From: Callaeas wilsoni
Lineage: Eukaryota > Chordata > Aves > Passeriformes > Callaeidae
Length of the DNA: 64,000 nt
Direction: 5' to 3'
Assembly (NCBI GenBank): GCA_013398955.1
Contig: VWPU01001279.1
Location: 1-64,000, forward strand
In this document: one piece after another, positions 50,101-64,000 of the stretch
How positions within the stretch are numbered: position 1 is the first letter of the stretch
How the letters are laid out: each line of letters opens with the position of its first letter
Position numbers and translations under genes: made by a program
Notes under the pieces: model-generated
What the model was told of the DNA's origin: nothing
What the model saw: only the letters and a program-made list of their open reading frames with translations
Databases searched by the model: none

Positions 50101-53100
50101 GTGGTGCAGCCACAGATCACTGTCCCTGAAGCCAGGGAGCTGTTTGTCACTAAGAGAAAAAGCAGTCTGTGGGCAGAAGTGCTTTCTCAAAAGCCTTACT
50201 CTCCCCTCTGCTCCTCACTCCGAAGAGCCTCCACAGGAGATTTTGGTGTGTAGCAGCAGTGGCCTTCTAATAACCAATTTTCTTCAGTTTCATTTCACTG
50301 GCTGGTGAATATCAAACCACTCAGCTCATGTTTCTGTTACTTTAGAAATGCATATGTGACTTTTCTTTTTGGGTTGTCTTCCAAGTTTTTTGCTGTATAG
50401 TAAATGGTGAAGGTAGCTGGCCAATAAAGTCAGATGTTAAATGAGGCTTAAGGGTTTTCTTGTCATCATGGTGAGTTATTATCTTTAAACAAGTTTCATT
50501 ATTGCCATCACTTCCTGGGGGGTATGCTGCAAAAGAAAAAGAGTATTTGTAATAATGACCTGCCACTGCTTTTGTTTTCTTTCTTGTCGGTTGCATGTAA
50601 ACATAATTCCTGACTATGACATTTCTTGAAGAGATCCCATGCATTTATGAACATCCCTAGTGACAGACCCAGAGGATCAAAAAAATTTCTTCCCCTTGGC
50701 TAAAACCGAAAGAAGTAACAGGGGAAATCTACAACTAATGACATTTACAGGAAATTGGATTTTAGAGATGTACAAGATTATTTTTCGTTCTCTAGTTGTA
50801 GAAAATGTGGCATTTTAACACCAGAAGAAGCAGAGGTTTCACAACACCAGCAAATTTTACAGATATCAATGGACATTCTGACTCTCTGTTCAGTCATGTT
50901 TTCTCATAGCTGTGTTTAGGGCAGAGGGAGGGGATTTCATTTCTCCACACCTGCTGTTGTTGAAGATTTTCTTTGTCCTGTCACCAATTCACGGTGGAAT
51001 GTCTTTGACCAGCAGCAGGCTGGACCATCAGCATGGACCCTGGGGGCCAAGGTTTAGCTCAAGCCTGTCAAGAGGTAGAGGGCTCCTGAACTCTCTGCGT
51101 TGTATTACCTGCCTTAATATACTACTAAACTTTTGCTAACATTTATAAGTTGAAACAAGTTAATAATAGCACATTTTTGGTAACAGTGAAATAGTTTAAG
51201 AGGTCTTAATAACGATTCCCTTTCTGAGACAGAGGAATTTGGCTGCTTGCTACTTTAGCCAGTTTATAAATTCCCAGTGTCAAATGTAACAGCTTGCATT
51301 GCTTTTAAAAGAGGCGGGCTAGGGCATTAAACACATACAAGCACTGTAATGGTTAAGAGTGCCTATGAAAACATACTTCAGATGTCCCTACCTGTTTATT
51401 TTAAATTGAAAGTCGTTATTCATAGCTATGAAAAGGGGGGAAAGAAAAGGATTATCCCATTGTGTTATAATCCCTGTTCATGGATTTAACACATAGAAGT
51501 TCATGGCAGGAAGTTTATGCCTCTCATCATTCAGACATGAGTAAGAATTGTGGGAGCAGTGAGTATAAAATGGCAGAGTTTGGAGGGTTCAGGATTTATA
51601 GGTTCCATCAGATAACAGAAAATGGGAAGGAGAAATCAAGTGATGTCACAGGAAAACCAGTGTTCACAGAGCAGATGCTAAAATACACAGTACAGGGGCA
51701 TAGAGCACATGATGGGAAGCACAAATAAATATATCGTACTCTTATATAAAACACTTTGTTTTGTCTTTGTCTCTGACACTTCAGTAGATTTCTATTAACT
51801 CACAGCTAATTGGCGGACAGCCCTGTGCTTTACATTTTGTGCCTACTATTAAGAGTAGCTATGAATTATAACAACTAACCATACATTATGTCATATCATA
51901 TTACTTTGGCCTGACATCCAAATTATAAATCCTTTTTTTCCCTCCATTGCCACATCCATGGTATATATATTTTGTATCTGTACTTGGCCCTTCACAGCTG
52001 GCAAGCAAGTTCAGTGGCACTTGACTCTTATCCTGTGCTTAACTCCTCCAGTGAAAGGCTCGTTCACTTTGCTGTAACAGTGCCTTTCCTGGTGATGTCC
52101 TAGCTCAAAGCCCGGATGAACAGTAAAATGTATAAACGAGACTAAATGACACCCAGGTTAAAAGCCAGATCCTAAGTTATAGTAGGAAACACAGAGGCAG
52201 GTGTGCTCCTCTTAGGGTTTTTCAAAAGCTCTCTTTTACTGTGACCTAGCTTCTCATACACAATGGTTTCTAAATGTAGTAGTAACTATAAGACATTTTT
52301 AAATTGCAATGTTCATATAATCAGACTCCAGTACCCACAGCAAAAGATACCCACAAGATTTGGGGATTTCTCTGTTGCCTCCATGGAGATTTTTCAATCT
52401 TTCATTGAGGCACATCCTTTCAGAATGAAACCATTGCTATCCATGTCAAACCAACTCCTGGTATCACTTGGACAAGTGTACAAGAACACAAGCTGTTCTT
52501 CTGATAGCAGACACGCTTAGAAGTTTTACCTCTACAAAAATCACTTTACAGGTTTCTTTCAAATATCCATAAAGTAAACCCAAAACAAGACAAAACAGAC
52601 ACCACCCCCAAGAAACATGGCAAGAACTGAATTTGCACTGTGTAGATGTTTTTATAGTGAGAAGCTGTCTTTCTCTCAGAGGCAGCTAATACAGTGCCAC
52701 AAAGAGCAAGGCCTGTGGTGTTATGGATATAGCAGAAATGAATCTGATGTCTGTCCTGACAAGCAGAATTTTGACAGAAGGTGGGCATAGACAATAGGAA
52801 GGCAATGAAACAACTAAAAAGCCCATTCCACTGATGAAAATCCAGAGAGAGTCAATGTGTCACCTGTACGTGACCTATGACTGCAGCACATCTTGAGCCA
52901 AACTTTTTCCAGCCCCACCACAAACCATTGATTCCAACATAGGCTGAGGAGATGAATATGTGATTAAAAGTAGGCAAATACGAAGATAAAAGAGACCATG
53001 AGGAAGAAAGCAAAATATGAAAAGGAAGACAAACCATTCTGATGGCAAGAATAGATTGCAGATAGCTTATTTAATAATTTTTATTTCCTGCCTAGATTCA

Positions 53101-53243
53101 TATCTGCAGTACACAGATAGAGTTTATCTTGCCTTCAGTGTCTGTAGAAAACAAAGAGTCGGCTGGGGGAGAGAAGGTACAATGACTCATTGAAAATCCC
53201 GCCAAATTTATGCCACAAGAAAGTGTGTTTACTGTCCCCATAG
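47109..53243. other. Non-coding DNA with modest GC-rich islands
   Basis: No gene is recognised. Slightly GC-richer patches lie at about 47340-47480, 49200-49380 and 49700-50260. An A12 run lies at 48086-48097. A 100-codon minus-strand frame at 50342-50644 has no domain or splice support. Confidence 0.45.
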
Positions 53244-53342
53244 CTCCCAGCTTTGAGAATGTGATTCAGCCAAGTCTACAAGTAACCCAGCAAGCTCTGC
53301 AGTTACTTTCACAGAGTCTTGCTGAATTTCTGTCACTAAGAG
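53244..53342 (+). other. Weak candidate 99-bp exon, plus strand
   Basis: A pyrimidine-rich acceptor (GTGTTTACTGTCCCCATAG) ends at 53243 and a donor-like AAGAG followed by GTAAAA begins at 53343. The 99 bases between them are open in one frame, with residues such as SFENVIQPSLQVTQQALQLL, and the length is a multiple of three. The same DNA is also open on the minus strand, which weakens the case. The peptide is not recognised and no partner exon was found. Confidence 0.12.
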
Positions 53343-56300
53343 GTAAAAACCAATCCTCTCAGGAACATAATCATCTGCATCCAGACCCTCATTTTCAAAC
53401 AGCTTTTTGGAAGAACAGAGGACCACATGAATCCACTAGGGTCCACAGACTTTGTCAAACAGGACTTGCCGTTATTAATTTCTAAAATATCTGTTAGCAT
53501 AGCTTCTCTCAGAATTGTTGTAAAAAATACCTTCCCTCTGTTCCCCACTCAAAAGAAGAGCTCTCGAGAGACATGAACTGCACCACCCCTGCAGGCTGAC
53601 TGCTGAGGAGGGACCCAAGGCACTGTCACAGCCAGGCTGGCAAACACGTTGTTGCCTGGGTGTCTCCACACAGCTGGTTGCAGCACTGTGACAGAAAAAT
53701 AAAAATTAAAAAACCTGTGACAAAGAGCAAACCTCTGCTTTTATCCTACACACCCACCACACAAATCTTTTGGCACAAATCACTTAAAATTTGCCTACAT
53801 TATTCTGCACTGTCTACACCTAAACTTCTTTGTACAACAGCCTTGAAAAACATCAATGAAGGAAAATACTTTTAATGTACTGAGCTTGAACCCTGAACAC
53901 ATTGATCCCAGGGCCTGGAACATCAGCAGGAAAATTTCACCTGCAGTTGAACTTTATCCTTCCTTCCAAGAGCAGAATCAGATGCTCACCCAGAGAACCG
54001 GATGCTTTTTGCTTTACCCATGAACACGTTTCTAACCCACACGATATCTGTTATAGTCTTCCTATAAATGATCATGCATGGCACCTCACATACACTTAAA
54101 TAACAGAATACATGGATTGCTGACTATTGTGGTAATCTGACTTGCAGAATACTGTCTGTCACAGAGGGAAAAAAATTGTTTGTTGTCACTGTGCAGGAAT
54201 CAGCCTATGCTTTTTTTTTCAACTTGTTGTTCTAAATATTTGTACAAAAAAACCAAAACCAAACTAAAACAGTATTTCTGTGTTAAAAGGAACTGTGATG
54301 CTTTCCCCCACTGTTTGTAAGCTAGTATTTAAATTGCAAAGAATAACAGACATTATTGTGAAGGAAATATACAGAGAAACATAAAGGCTTCCTTACCTAC
54401 ACTTCTAATTTTTTTACACATCACAACAATAACAAAAAAAAAAAAAAAAGAGAGAGAAGGGGAAAAAAAAAGTCAAACCCTTTTACTTTCAAACCAGACA
54501 GGTAAATGCATGCAACTGCAGCCTGCAAGTGGCTTAATCCTGCACCAACAATTGTTCCACATGTTTGAGTTCAGAAATCATTGTCTTTTCACCTAGACAG
54601 AAACACAATTGCTTGTGCATTTATAGTGCTCTTGAGCAAGTATTTCATCATGCACTTTTCCATTAGAAAAGCCTGTCCAAAACTCTATATTTAGCCATCA
54701 CAAACACACTAGTCTTAATCTTCTTGGCATAAATGTAGAAGGCTGTCATCTCTTGAGAATCAGCTGGGATTCTGTCTCAATGTTTTTTCAAGTGATAAAG
54801 CAAAACTCTAGCGTCTTATCTAGCATTGAACTAACAGAGTGTTAGCCACATGGGGAAAAGACTTTAAACATTCATTAATGTTTTAAAAAAGGGTCATGAA
54901 ATGCAGTCAAATAACTGTGCCCGAGGTTAATTTATGTTTTCACAACTATATACAGCAGGGTGACTTGATAGTTTGTCTTCATGTTCTGGCTGTGAGAACA
55001 AATCTGGTGCTTCAGTTTGAAAACAAAGTGTTAGAGAACAACTAAAGCATGCAGGCAAAATGCAGCATTGAGTACTTCAAGCACCCAATTAGCACCACTA
55101 TCTCTAAAATAAGAAAAATATGATATATTGTGCAAATTTTCTATATTTACTATTGTAATGTTGCAAGAACATAAAAAAAAGGTTCTCAGCTGACCGAGGA
55201 ACTGGCATACATTGCTTGAGACGAAAATTCCATGGAGTTCAGTGGTGTAACACCAACATGATAGCTGATGTGCTCTCAGATTTCTTGGATAACCCTTCTC
55301 CAGGTCACAGAGAGCATTATGGCCACCTCAGCACCTGGTTGTGTTTTTACAGACACCCTGAAATGCCCAGTTTGCTGGGGCACGCCACAAACCAGGAGCT
55401 GCTACCAAAAGCACAACCAGCCCTGGCAAATCCCAGTTACAAGAACCTAAAATCCATGTGAGAAAGCTGTTTCTCCTAAAACCCACCTTTCAATTCACAC
55501 AGAACGTTCTGAGGACATTTGTTTTTCAGAGAAAGGAATCTTCCTCAGTTTACCTTGAACTTGATCCTTCTCAACTTAAGACATACCTAAAATGTTGCCT
55601 AAGCTCAAGCTGGCCCCGAAGACAACACCAAACTCTGCCAGCACCGTGGCAGATGCTCAGTAAGGCACAGTACTTCCAAGTGGGTAAGAGCATTTTGGGG
55701 GCCAGGCCTTCTGTGGCTGTCAGCAGGACACAGGTGGTGCTGACAATGTCCACGAGTATCCAAGCGTGTGGACGCGTTCTTTCTGGCATACCTTTAGAGC
55801 CGAAAAAATTGAAAATATGATCATTTGCAATGAGCAAAGGCAATAATGAAACGGCAAGTAAAATAGCAACGTTTTAACAGCCCTTTACATGAAATACTGA
55901 TTTCCTTTTCCTCACAGACATTTTCCAATTCTTTGATACTTTTTTTTTTTAAAGAAATCTCAGATTCAGGAAAATATAATCCTTTTAAGTACATCACCAC
56001 AGAACTACGACACGATAATTTATATGGAACATTAAGCAATACAGAAGTTATAATGGGAGCTTCTCTCTGCTTCTCTTGTCATCTGTTCTGTGAAGCTGGA
56101 AGACAGTAATTTTAAAAGCCCGTGAAGGTAAATATGTCACCACTCAAAGAATAATAAGCCTATGCGATCTTATGGAATGAGTATCATTGAGACAAAAAAT
56201 CAGCCCAATTCTTTAAAAGGGAATAGATGTTTATTTCAATAAAAAGAACTTCTAGAGATGCTATAAAAAGATTCAGAAACTAAAGTTTTGGAAAGGATTT

Positions 56301-59300
56301 AAGGCATTGTATCACAAGATATGGTAGCCACAAATATAAGTGAAGTGGCAGAAAGAAATATTTCCTGTGAAAGCAATTATCACAGTATTTCTCATATCTT
56401 CTCCTAAAGTAACCAGCACTGGCCACTGGCAGAGAAAGATATTAAATTAGATTGATTTCTGTTCTGGTTTAGCACAGCAATTTCTTCATTTCATCTCCCT
56501 CACCCCCTTCAGTACTGAGGATTTAACTCAAAAACCATCTTGCTCACAATGGCTAAGCAGTAAAGCTCCCATTACTCCTAGTTAAAGGATGTCACGATTT
56601 TGTCAGCGTAGAACACTAACAAACTTTGAGTTTTAAAGAAAAAGACATTAAAAATAATAAATCTGATATTAAGAACGACAAATACTTGGGCAGTTGATCA
56701 TATTTTTCATTTTCTGATTTATCATATGATTAGCAGCTCACGTAGATTCCAAACTTGTCTGTGTTATTTTCTGGAAATTCAAACTTTATCCTTCATAGCC
56801 CAGCACTTCTAATAAAAGTGTTTGTACAGCAGCCTGGTAAATTGGACTGGGGCACAGAGTTTATTGCTGCTGATTATTTTTCATGCTTATCTGGGCCATG
56901 AGAAAGCACGGAGGGATGTGGCACAAGCGTGGCAGTGCTCTGCTAGGGATGGGGAAGGACAGGACTGCGCCTTTCCATGGCAGATCTTCATGGTGGTGGA
57001 TCATGGATCAGACATCACCGATGTCTCTCGGCCGTGTTTATTAAAGAGTCCATTCCTATGGATACCTATGTGAAAAGCCAAATGCATTTGCCATTGCAGG
57101 ACAAAAACATGTTTATCAGTGCCACGTACTGCCTGGTCAGCACGTTATCCCAGGGACAGCTGTAAAACTCCAAAGACTGTGGCCAAAATATGGAAGAAAA
57201 CCAACAAAAATTGATCCAGGTAACAAAAGCTTCCTTCCATCCGTTCTCCAAGCCAAACTCAAGATACCTGCCCACCTCTGAATGCCTTTTCACCCAAGTT
57301 CCAGCCGTGCAGCCACAGCTGTGGGAGCTGAGCAGGGGGTGCTGTCCTGTGGGTGCAGGTGGCACCACATCCCACGGGCAAGTTCACAGCATGGAAAAAT
57401 CGTTTCCCCCTCATCACACTTGCAGTACTGATCCTGCAGAAAAATCCCTTGAAATCTTGGGTAAAAACAATATTCCTTTCCCACAGTTTTGATTCACAGG
57501 TTTCATTTCTCAGGGCAGGGCTTTGAAAGCAATTTTTTTTTGTTCACAAAACCACAATAAAAATATGCCACTTGAACTTGGACAAAATAAACAACTTCTT
57601 ACTTCTGCAGCCTCGCATATCATTACAACTCAGGGTTATAACAATCAGACCTCAAACTATTAGAAATTTCTTCAACCGTGTATCCCCTTGGGGCTTCTTT
57701 TATATGAACCCTTTGTGTGGTTGAGTACAGTAGCTGAAACAGCTGAAATCACTCAGACCACAGAGAGTAATATTTTTATTTTAATCTTTCAAAAGGTCAG
57801 TAAAACTGAAGTAAATTACATTGCTAAAAATGCATTGTCTGTCAACACAGCACACCTTCCCAACACCTGCTTTCCTCAGTCTTTGTTGTCTGTTTATTCA
57901 GGCCAAGAATTTTGCTGGGTGAGACATAATAGGTTTATTTTTGTTTAGACCGTATTTCAGAATTTGTGGGAAGCAATGGTACCTCTTTTGAAAGGGAGAT
58001 TTCATCCCTCCTTCAATAATACACAAATATTTTTATTTACAGTAATTCTAGTAAAACACTTGATTTCTGTCCTGCCTCACCGCCAAATGACAAATAACAG
58101 CCCCTAAACAAATTACTACTATGGGAAAATCTCTGCAATCAAAATAGAATGGAAACTGGCTCCTAGTCCAGTCTGCTCTTAAATGACCGAGCAGCAGCAG
58201 AGAGATTGGACTTCCAAATCCTTCCAAATCCTGTTTTGCAGGAGGCGCTTTCATTGCAAACAGCTGCCCAGCCCCGCAGTGCAGGGTTTGGCACAACTGC
58301 CCTCCAAGGCTGCAGGGCAGGCAGACCACAAAAAGGGCACCTCTGCCCTGCTCCCCTTCCCCCTCCACCTTCTATCCCTCCTTTCCCACTGAGCCTGAGG
58401 CATTCTCAGTTTAGCTGGCTGATCTAGTAGGACACTATCCCTGGCAAAATCCGTGACAGCTCCCCACTGGAACAGGGACCTGCAGCAATCCCTGGAGCTG
58501 CAGGCAAGGGGCAGCAGCAGCTGGACCACCCCTGCCAAGTCAGCTCCTGTCAGACACACAAACTTGCCCACAGGAAACCAAAGGCACCTGCTTTCTGTCC
58601 AGTCTCAAACACACAGCGTGCTGCAGCCCAGCCTCAAGTGATTTTAAATAATCCTGCACTATTATTAACTGGAGATAAAATAATGTAGGTACACTGCCTG
58701 GCAGAATACCTCTTCCCTTGCCATGCATAGTTGTAATGAAGAAAGCCTTAAAATAGAATTATTGGTTTTTTTTAATATTTGATATGAGAATCTCTAATAC
58801 AAACAATGTTTAGTCAGCTTATACTAAGTCTGATGGCAACAAGGGCTTCTTCTGTCCTGGAGATTCAGCATAAAGCTATTAAATGTCATCAGTAATGAAA
58901 ATCAGAGAACTTTTGTTTACCACTTAAGATCAACACTTGTTAAGGGTAAAAAAACAGCTGTGAAGTTATGTTTTAAAAAAGGTTTTGTTTTGACAGATTT
59001 CTATCTAATGATATATTGTTACATATGAGAATTTCTAGGCTGTCTCACACAAATATATCTTGCCAAGGTATGCAGTAACTTAATTAAACTTCGAAGGAAA
59101 ACTAAGAAGTTATCTATACTGAAACCTAGAATTATAAAACTTATAATGTTTGTCTATATTCATGCAAAGCTGTACAAAAAAGTACATGAAGAGGTTTGAA
59201 AAAGGCCTTCAAAGGACCAAAGCTGGCATGTGAATTTTGTCCTCAGATTTATACTGTCATTGCCATATAAATCAGCTGCAATAACGTGCATACAAATGCA

Positions 59301-61139
59301 TTTGCTAATTAGCAACTTCTTTTCTTCCCTAAGCTGCTTGCTTAGAAGCTGGTACACCCTTTAGACATGAGCAAATTAGGTGATTCATATTCCCACAGAA
59401 AAGTGTCTTTGCATTTGTAATGTCACAGAACTAGATCTCCTCTCCTGCTGCTTCTGCAATATAAAAGATTTTACCCTCAGTTTGAAAACATCATTGTGTT
59501 TTCTGTTGTTACAGAAATTACTCAAATAAGTAGAAACTAGAGAAAAAAAAAGCATTCTTCTGTGAGCCTGTTACTTATCAGTTGCCATACTATCTGAAAA
59601 ATGATTCAATGACTATTGAATCAGTATTTTAGATTTTTCTGGACAATGCACATTCTCATAACCATTGGAAGCAGCAAGTAGAAGCAGCAACACGTGTGTC
59701 TAATCTGTGTTGAGCTCACATCCCCCAGGACAGTGCATGCAATGCTCGTATGACAACTTAACTTGAGAACCTGGACGTGAGGGGAGAAGCATCACGAGAT
59801 CCCAAAGACCCCCAGGAGTCCTTACAGCCAAATAGCCTCACCTTCAGCCCTGGGAATTAGCCTCCTATCTCAGTGGGAGTCACTGCAGCTGGGTTCCCAG
59901 CTCCAAAACACCTACTTACTTTATAAAGTTATAATATCATCAAACATAATTTTACCAAAACAAATTTCCAATGCCCCAGGTCTCAACATGAGAAAGCAAT
60001 ACTTCATTTAATTGTGCCTATTTACCTTTTCTTTTTTTAAAACTGTATTTGGGGGCATATTTGGTTTCTACAGTGCATTTGAGGACACATGCGTATTTCA
60101 GGCTAAATAAGTGGCTAAACTATTTAGTGATAAGCAAGGCCAAATGGAGTATCTGATTAGCACCTGAGGAAGTGAAACTTTCTCATTTAAGAGCTTAAGT
60201 TGAAAAGAACATTTAAAAAATGGATCCTTTCTTAGCTAGGAATATTTTTATGACATTCTATATTTTGTATTACACACTAGGAATTTACATTGTCATCAAA
60301 GATATGTGTAGACTGTCTAGATAAAAGTCCTTTTCTGTGCAGGTATTTATTCTGTACAGTAAATTAAGTTAATTTACTTGTCAGTTGCTATGCATGACAG
60401 AATAAATGCTTTTAAAACAGGGTAGTGTTTGGGGGGGGTGTTGTATATTTGTTCTTTAATGTTTTCAGTGCTTGAGAAAATGTGACTTGAAGAATAACAT
60501 TAAAATATCACTAATATAACGCTCACATAAATAACATTCCATAAATTGATGGTGTCACAGATACGTTCGCATCTCTCTGGCTTTGTAAGAAAAAACCCAT
60601 GACATTTTCTTGTGCTGTTTCCCAACAAACAGCTCAGCAGTGAGGCAGCACAGCAGGAACTAAAGTGCAGCAGCTCCTTTATCATAAAAAACAATAATTG
60701 TGAGAAAGCAGGGGACGCACTGCGTAATTCTCACAGCAACGGGACTCCTATAACCCAAACAAGTCAGCTCCTCAGAGGAAAAGTGAACTTTAGGGAAAGG
60801 CTTTTCTTGGAAAGCAGGTCAGTTGAAGGAATGGCCCCACGCCCAGCAGTGCTCAGCAAGGACAGCGCAAATGCAGTGAAATTTGTGTTTGTGTTTGGCT
60901 TGCTGCACTGACAGGCTGCAGAAAGAGCCCATTGACAGCTATCCTTTGAAAGCTTATGTTTGCAGTTTAAACCGAATGAGCAAATAGGCTCCAGAAAGTT
61001 TTCTTCATAATTCCTTAAGACTATAAAGTCAAAAGAAAAATTTAAAGTTTGCCAAGAATTTCCACTTACATATATATTTATTCTTATCTGTTGAGTAAAC
61101 TAATAAGGCCCTCTTGAAAGATTTTTTTTTTCCCACTAG
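53343..61139. other. Non-coding DNA with modest GC-rich islands
   Basis: No gene is recognised. GC-richer patches lie at about 53560-53690, 55290-55800, 56880-57430, 58180-58640 and 59690-59900, each with overlapping short frames on both strands. An A/G simple repeat lies at 54434-54471 and a G8 run at 60431-60438. Confidence 0.45.
54434..54471. repeat. A-rich tract with GA repeat
   Basis: Sixteen A bases are followed by GAGAGAGAAGGGG and nine A. This is a compound simple repeat with no retrocopy body recognised. Confidence 0.9.
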
Positions 61140-61400
61140 TGCTAGGATATTTCAACATTTAATAATTTTAAAATCATGAGTCACAATAGTTCACAGAATT
61201 ACTTGAAATTAATAACACTACCCGCTGGTGAATTAGTGCTGTTAAATTAAAAACTGTGCCATGCCAGCCCTAGAAACCTGCCTCCTGCTTACATGGGAGC
61301 AGATAAGGAATTACTTCATTTAATCTAATTACAGTGCTGTAAAGGAAAAGAGAAATGCGTTCTAAATATTGCTAAAAATGCTCTAAGTCTCCATTCTCTG
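61140..61400. promoter_or_regulatory. Candidate conserved non-coding stretch
   Basis: AT-rich but complex sequence with TTTAATAATTTTAAAATC, GAATTAGTGCTGTTAAATTA and TTTAATCTAATTACAGTGC words, mixed with a GC-richer core. The density of TAAT cores resembles developmental enhancers. Conservation is not tested. Confidence 0.2.
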
Positions 61401-64000
61401 ATAGATGGAGACATACAGGAAACTGTGTTTTTATTACCTCACATGTAACTGGCTTATTCTCCTTTCCCCTTGCCACTGTTCACTATTGAGTAATAGAAAA
61501 CTGCACTCACACCATTCTAATGTTTTAGAATAATGTTTTTTTTTTGTTTCAGATGTTTATGTCATTTTAGCTGACACATCCATCCCCAGTGCATCAACGT
61601 CTCTTCCAATTCAGGCACAGTTCGCAGGGAAGGACTGTGATAACAAGAGACATACCATAAGCTCCAGTTCAGTTCTGGTTCTAGGTAGTTTTGCACAACC
61701 TGCATTCAATCTTTTAATGAAGAACAACACCGGGAACTCTTTTTGCCAGTTGTTTGCTTTGTAGGTGAGCTGCATAAAAAGGGTGACCGCCTATCCCTCA
61801 CAGAAGACTCATAACTCATATCTCTTCCAGATTTTATTTCTTTTAATAAAAGTGTTTCCATTTTATCCAATCTTCTTTCCCATTGTGACCTTCAGAGCTT
61901 TTCTTTTTTTACAATTTTATTTTTATCTAGTCCTAAATGTAGCATCTTAAAATGCAAGTCTGCTACGTGGCTATCCATGTGAGTCTAATTCAGGGTGCCA
62001 AAAGTATAATAAAAACCAGTTTTGAAAGTTTGGTTTTCATAGCTCCCATACCTTCACACAGAGCCCCCCCTTTCATTTAGGTGAAATCTTGGCAAACTAC
62101 AGAATTCATCATCTGGTATGCAGCCTTAGTGGTCACTGGTATTACACGTGAGCTGCACTGATTTTCCAAGCAACGTTTGGAAGAGTTTTGGGACAGAAAT
62201 GTTTTTCCTTTTAGAATAACTGAAGAGCAGTACCTGTCAGCTAATGTCAGTGGACTTGCTCTCTCTCACAAGAACCTGGCCCACAGATATCACTGGAACA
62301 TCCCACATGCAGCACACTTGCCAGTTCCCAAGATTTCTTCCTTTGGATCAGGGGCAAGGAACTCTTTGTCCAAACTCCAGTGGCATGCACAGAGTATGGG
62401 CGTTGAAACTGCATTTCCTAAATCAAAAGCTTAAAAAAGATGAGAATTTTTATAACTTAGAACTACACAGAAACAAGACTATATAAGGCACCTTGCTGAT
62501 TTATTGCTGTTTAATCTGGCCTATTTCCACTGAGAAAGAAATATCATCTCTCTGCAAATGTTTGTTCTTTATTTAGGAGCAAACATTCAAAGGAATGCTG
62601 GCTGAGCCTGACATACAGGTGCTATGCTATTTGCTTATCTACCAGCTACATCTTTTCTGGACCAAAAAAACCCCCTTTTCTAACATACAGCATACGGGTA
62701 AAATTTTCATAAGCAGTCCTATTATCCCCAATCAATTCTCTCTTGTACCTATCTCCTATAATTTTGACATCTTTAGAGCTGATAAATGGGCTCAGGACTT
62801 CTCCAAAGTATTGCTGTGATTTTGAGTCTCTCCACCAGCCATATTTGCATACTTATGCAGATCTGAGTGCTTTCTTGCTCCCTTTTATGGCTTCCTCATT
62901 TGCAGATTACAGGCAAGTGCCCTGTTGTGTGCCAAGCATTCAATCCTGATAGATACCAATTTGGTGTAATACACACAGAGGGCATCCGTCATGGCTTCTC
63001 CGTATAAATTACATCTAAATTGTGTGGAGATGGAACATAAATCATTCATTCAAAAAGTCATAGGTGAATAACTGCGTAGTTCTTGACAATAATATTTTCT
63101 CTTTGCTGAAAATTAAAAAATATATGTTCATATATCATCCACACACAAAAGTTTACATTCAAGCCTAGACTGAAACATTTATTTGGAAACACTAGTGTTT
63201 GATGTAAATTTAGTGCAATAGAGCATCAATTTGGTTTGTAAGTATTCTAGATTTCACTGTCACTGCATAAAGGAATTTGTGGGAGTTGTGTATCAGTAGG
63301 AGAAAGGCAAAAGACACCACTGGTTTTAGTTGCATGAACAGGTAATGAAGATGTCAGCTGATGGCTGGTCAAATTTGGCTTAAAGACCCAAAAACATTAC
63401 CATTGCAAGACATTGATTAGGTCTGCAATTCTTAAGCTATAAATTTCATTTATCAACGATACAGGTTTTCTGCTCCAATCCTTTTTCCACATTCATGCTC
63501 CACCAAAAAGACCACTTCAGATAGTGCATTTAACACAAGAAGCTTATTTTTCTTTTCATCTGTCACCTTTAGCAAAATCAAAGGGGAGCAAAACCCTAAA
63601 CCTTTGCACATAAATAGGCTTCACTAAATCATCTCATTACTGAAGAATCACACCAATATTCATTACAATAATTAGATCAGGCTTTAAGGCTGAAAATCTA
63701 AATGTGGCAACCTGGAGATGTAATCTAATATTACTACTGCTTGCATGCTTCTTCTCATGCCCCTCACACTCTCTTAAAAATGCCATTTCACATATAAAAT
63801 TTTAATATTACAAAAATTCCTGTTTGGTCTCCAGAATCAAAAATTACTTACTGTTCTCATTGTTTAATATGCTTCCCTAATGAATAAAAAAGAAATTTTG
63901 ATTCAAAGACACTTAGTCATAAAAAGTATTCTTGGATTTTTTCCTCTTTTATTAACGTTTTCCATTAGAGACACGCCTGGTCTCCAGTTTTACAAGAGCT
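61401..64000. other. Unique AT-rich non-coding DNA
   Basis: No gene or repeat family is recognised. It includes a 14-bp perfect palindrome, AAACACTAGTGTTT, at 63187-63200. Open frames are 60-85 codons with no protein features. Confidence 0.5.

Noticed and set aside
50342..50644. 100-codon minus-strand open frame
   Set aside because: No recognisable domain, clear splice sites or supporting neighbour exons; its length is within chance expectation for 64 kb of six frames.
63187..63200. 14-bp palindrome AAACACTAGTGTTT
   Set aside because: A single short palindrome with no surrounding context; palindromes of this size occur by chance in AT-rich DNA.
1..64000. CRISPR arrays, tRNA or rRNA genes, bacterial operons or phage genes
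   Set aside because: None were seen. The base composition, CR1 copies and LTRs indicate a vertebrate nuclear genome, and no tRNA B-box, spacer array or gene cluster was found by eye.

Overview
This looks like a stretch of bird nuclear DNA, most likely from a passerine. It is AT-rich with low repeat density. The recognisable repeats are three CR1 LINE fragments whose 3'-end consensus reads on the minus strand (about 7.2, 38.8 and 46.6 kb). A piece at the left edge matches my memory of a passerine ERVL-type LTR. No prokaryotic gene organisation, CRISPR array, rRNA or tRNA was seen.

No protein-coding gene can be assigned with confidence. The longest open frames are about 100-140 codons. They have no recognisable domains, mostly overlap frames open on both strands, and the longest lie in GC-rich or tandemly repeated DNA where stop codons are rare. 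The window is best read as intergenic or long-intron sequence. The only exon-like objects are a well-formed 81-bp candidate on the minus strand (31510-31590) and a weaker 99-bp one on the plus strand (53244-53342).

Layout. 1-256: 3' part of an LTR cut by the window edge, followed by a GC-rich tract to about 560. 560-29760: mostly unique AT-rich DNA with one short CR1 relic, scattered A/T tracts, a G-quadruplex candidate near 15.95 kb, and stretches rich in TAAT and octamer motifs that resemble conserved non-coding elements (best at 10.3-10.76 kb and 23.2-24.4 kb). 29760-33000: a compositionally distinct block with a probable solo LTR (inverted CCAAT, TATA box, two AATAAA signals), the 81-bp exon-like segment on the opposite strand, a GC-rich tract, and a minisatellite of 47-bp units. 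33000-64000: unique AT-rich DNA with two more CR1 copies, two short tandem duplications (38.7 kb and 42.0 kb), two clear inverted repeats (44.7 and 47.1 kb) and modestly GC-richer islands after 49 kb.

Nothing in the window shows several genes working together. The most interesting items are the 29.7-33.0 kb block, the recent-looking 123-bp tandem duplication, the hairpins, and the enhancer-like AT-rich segments.
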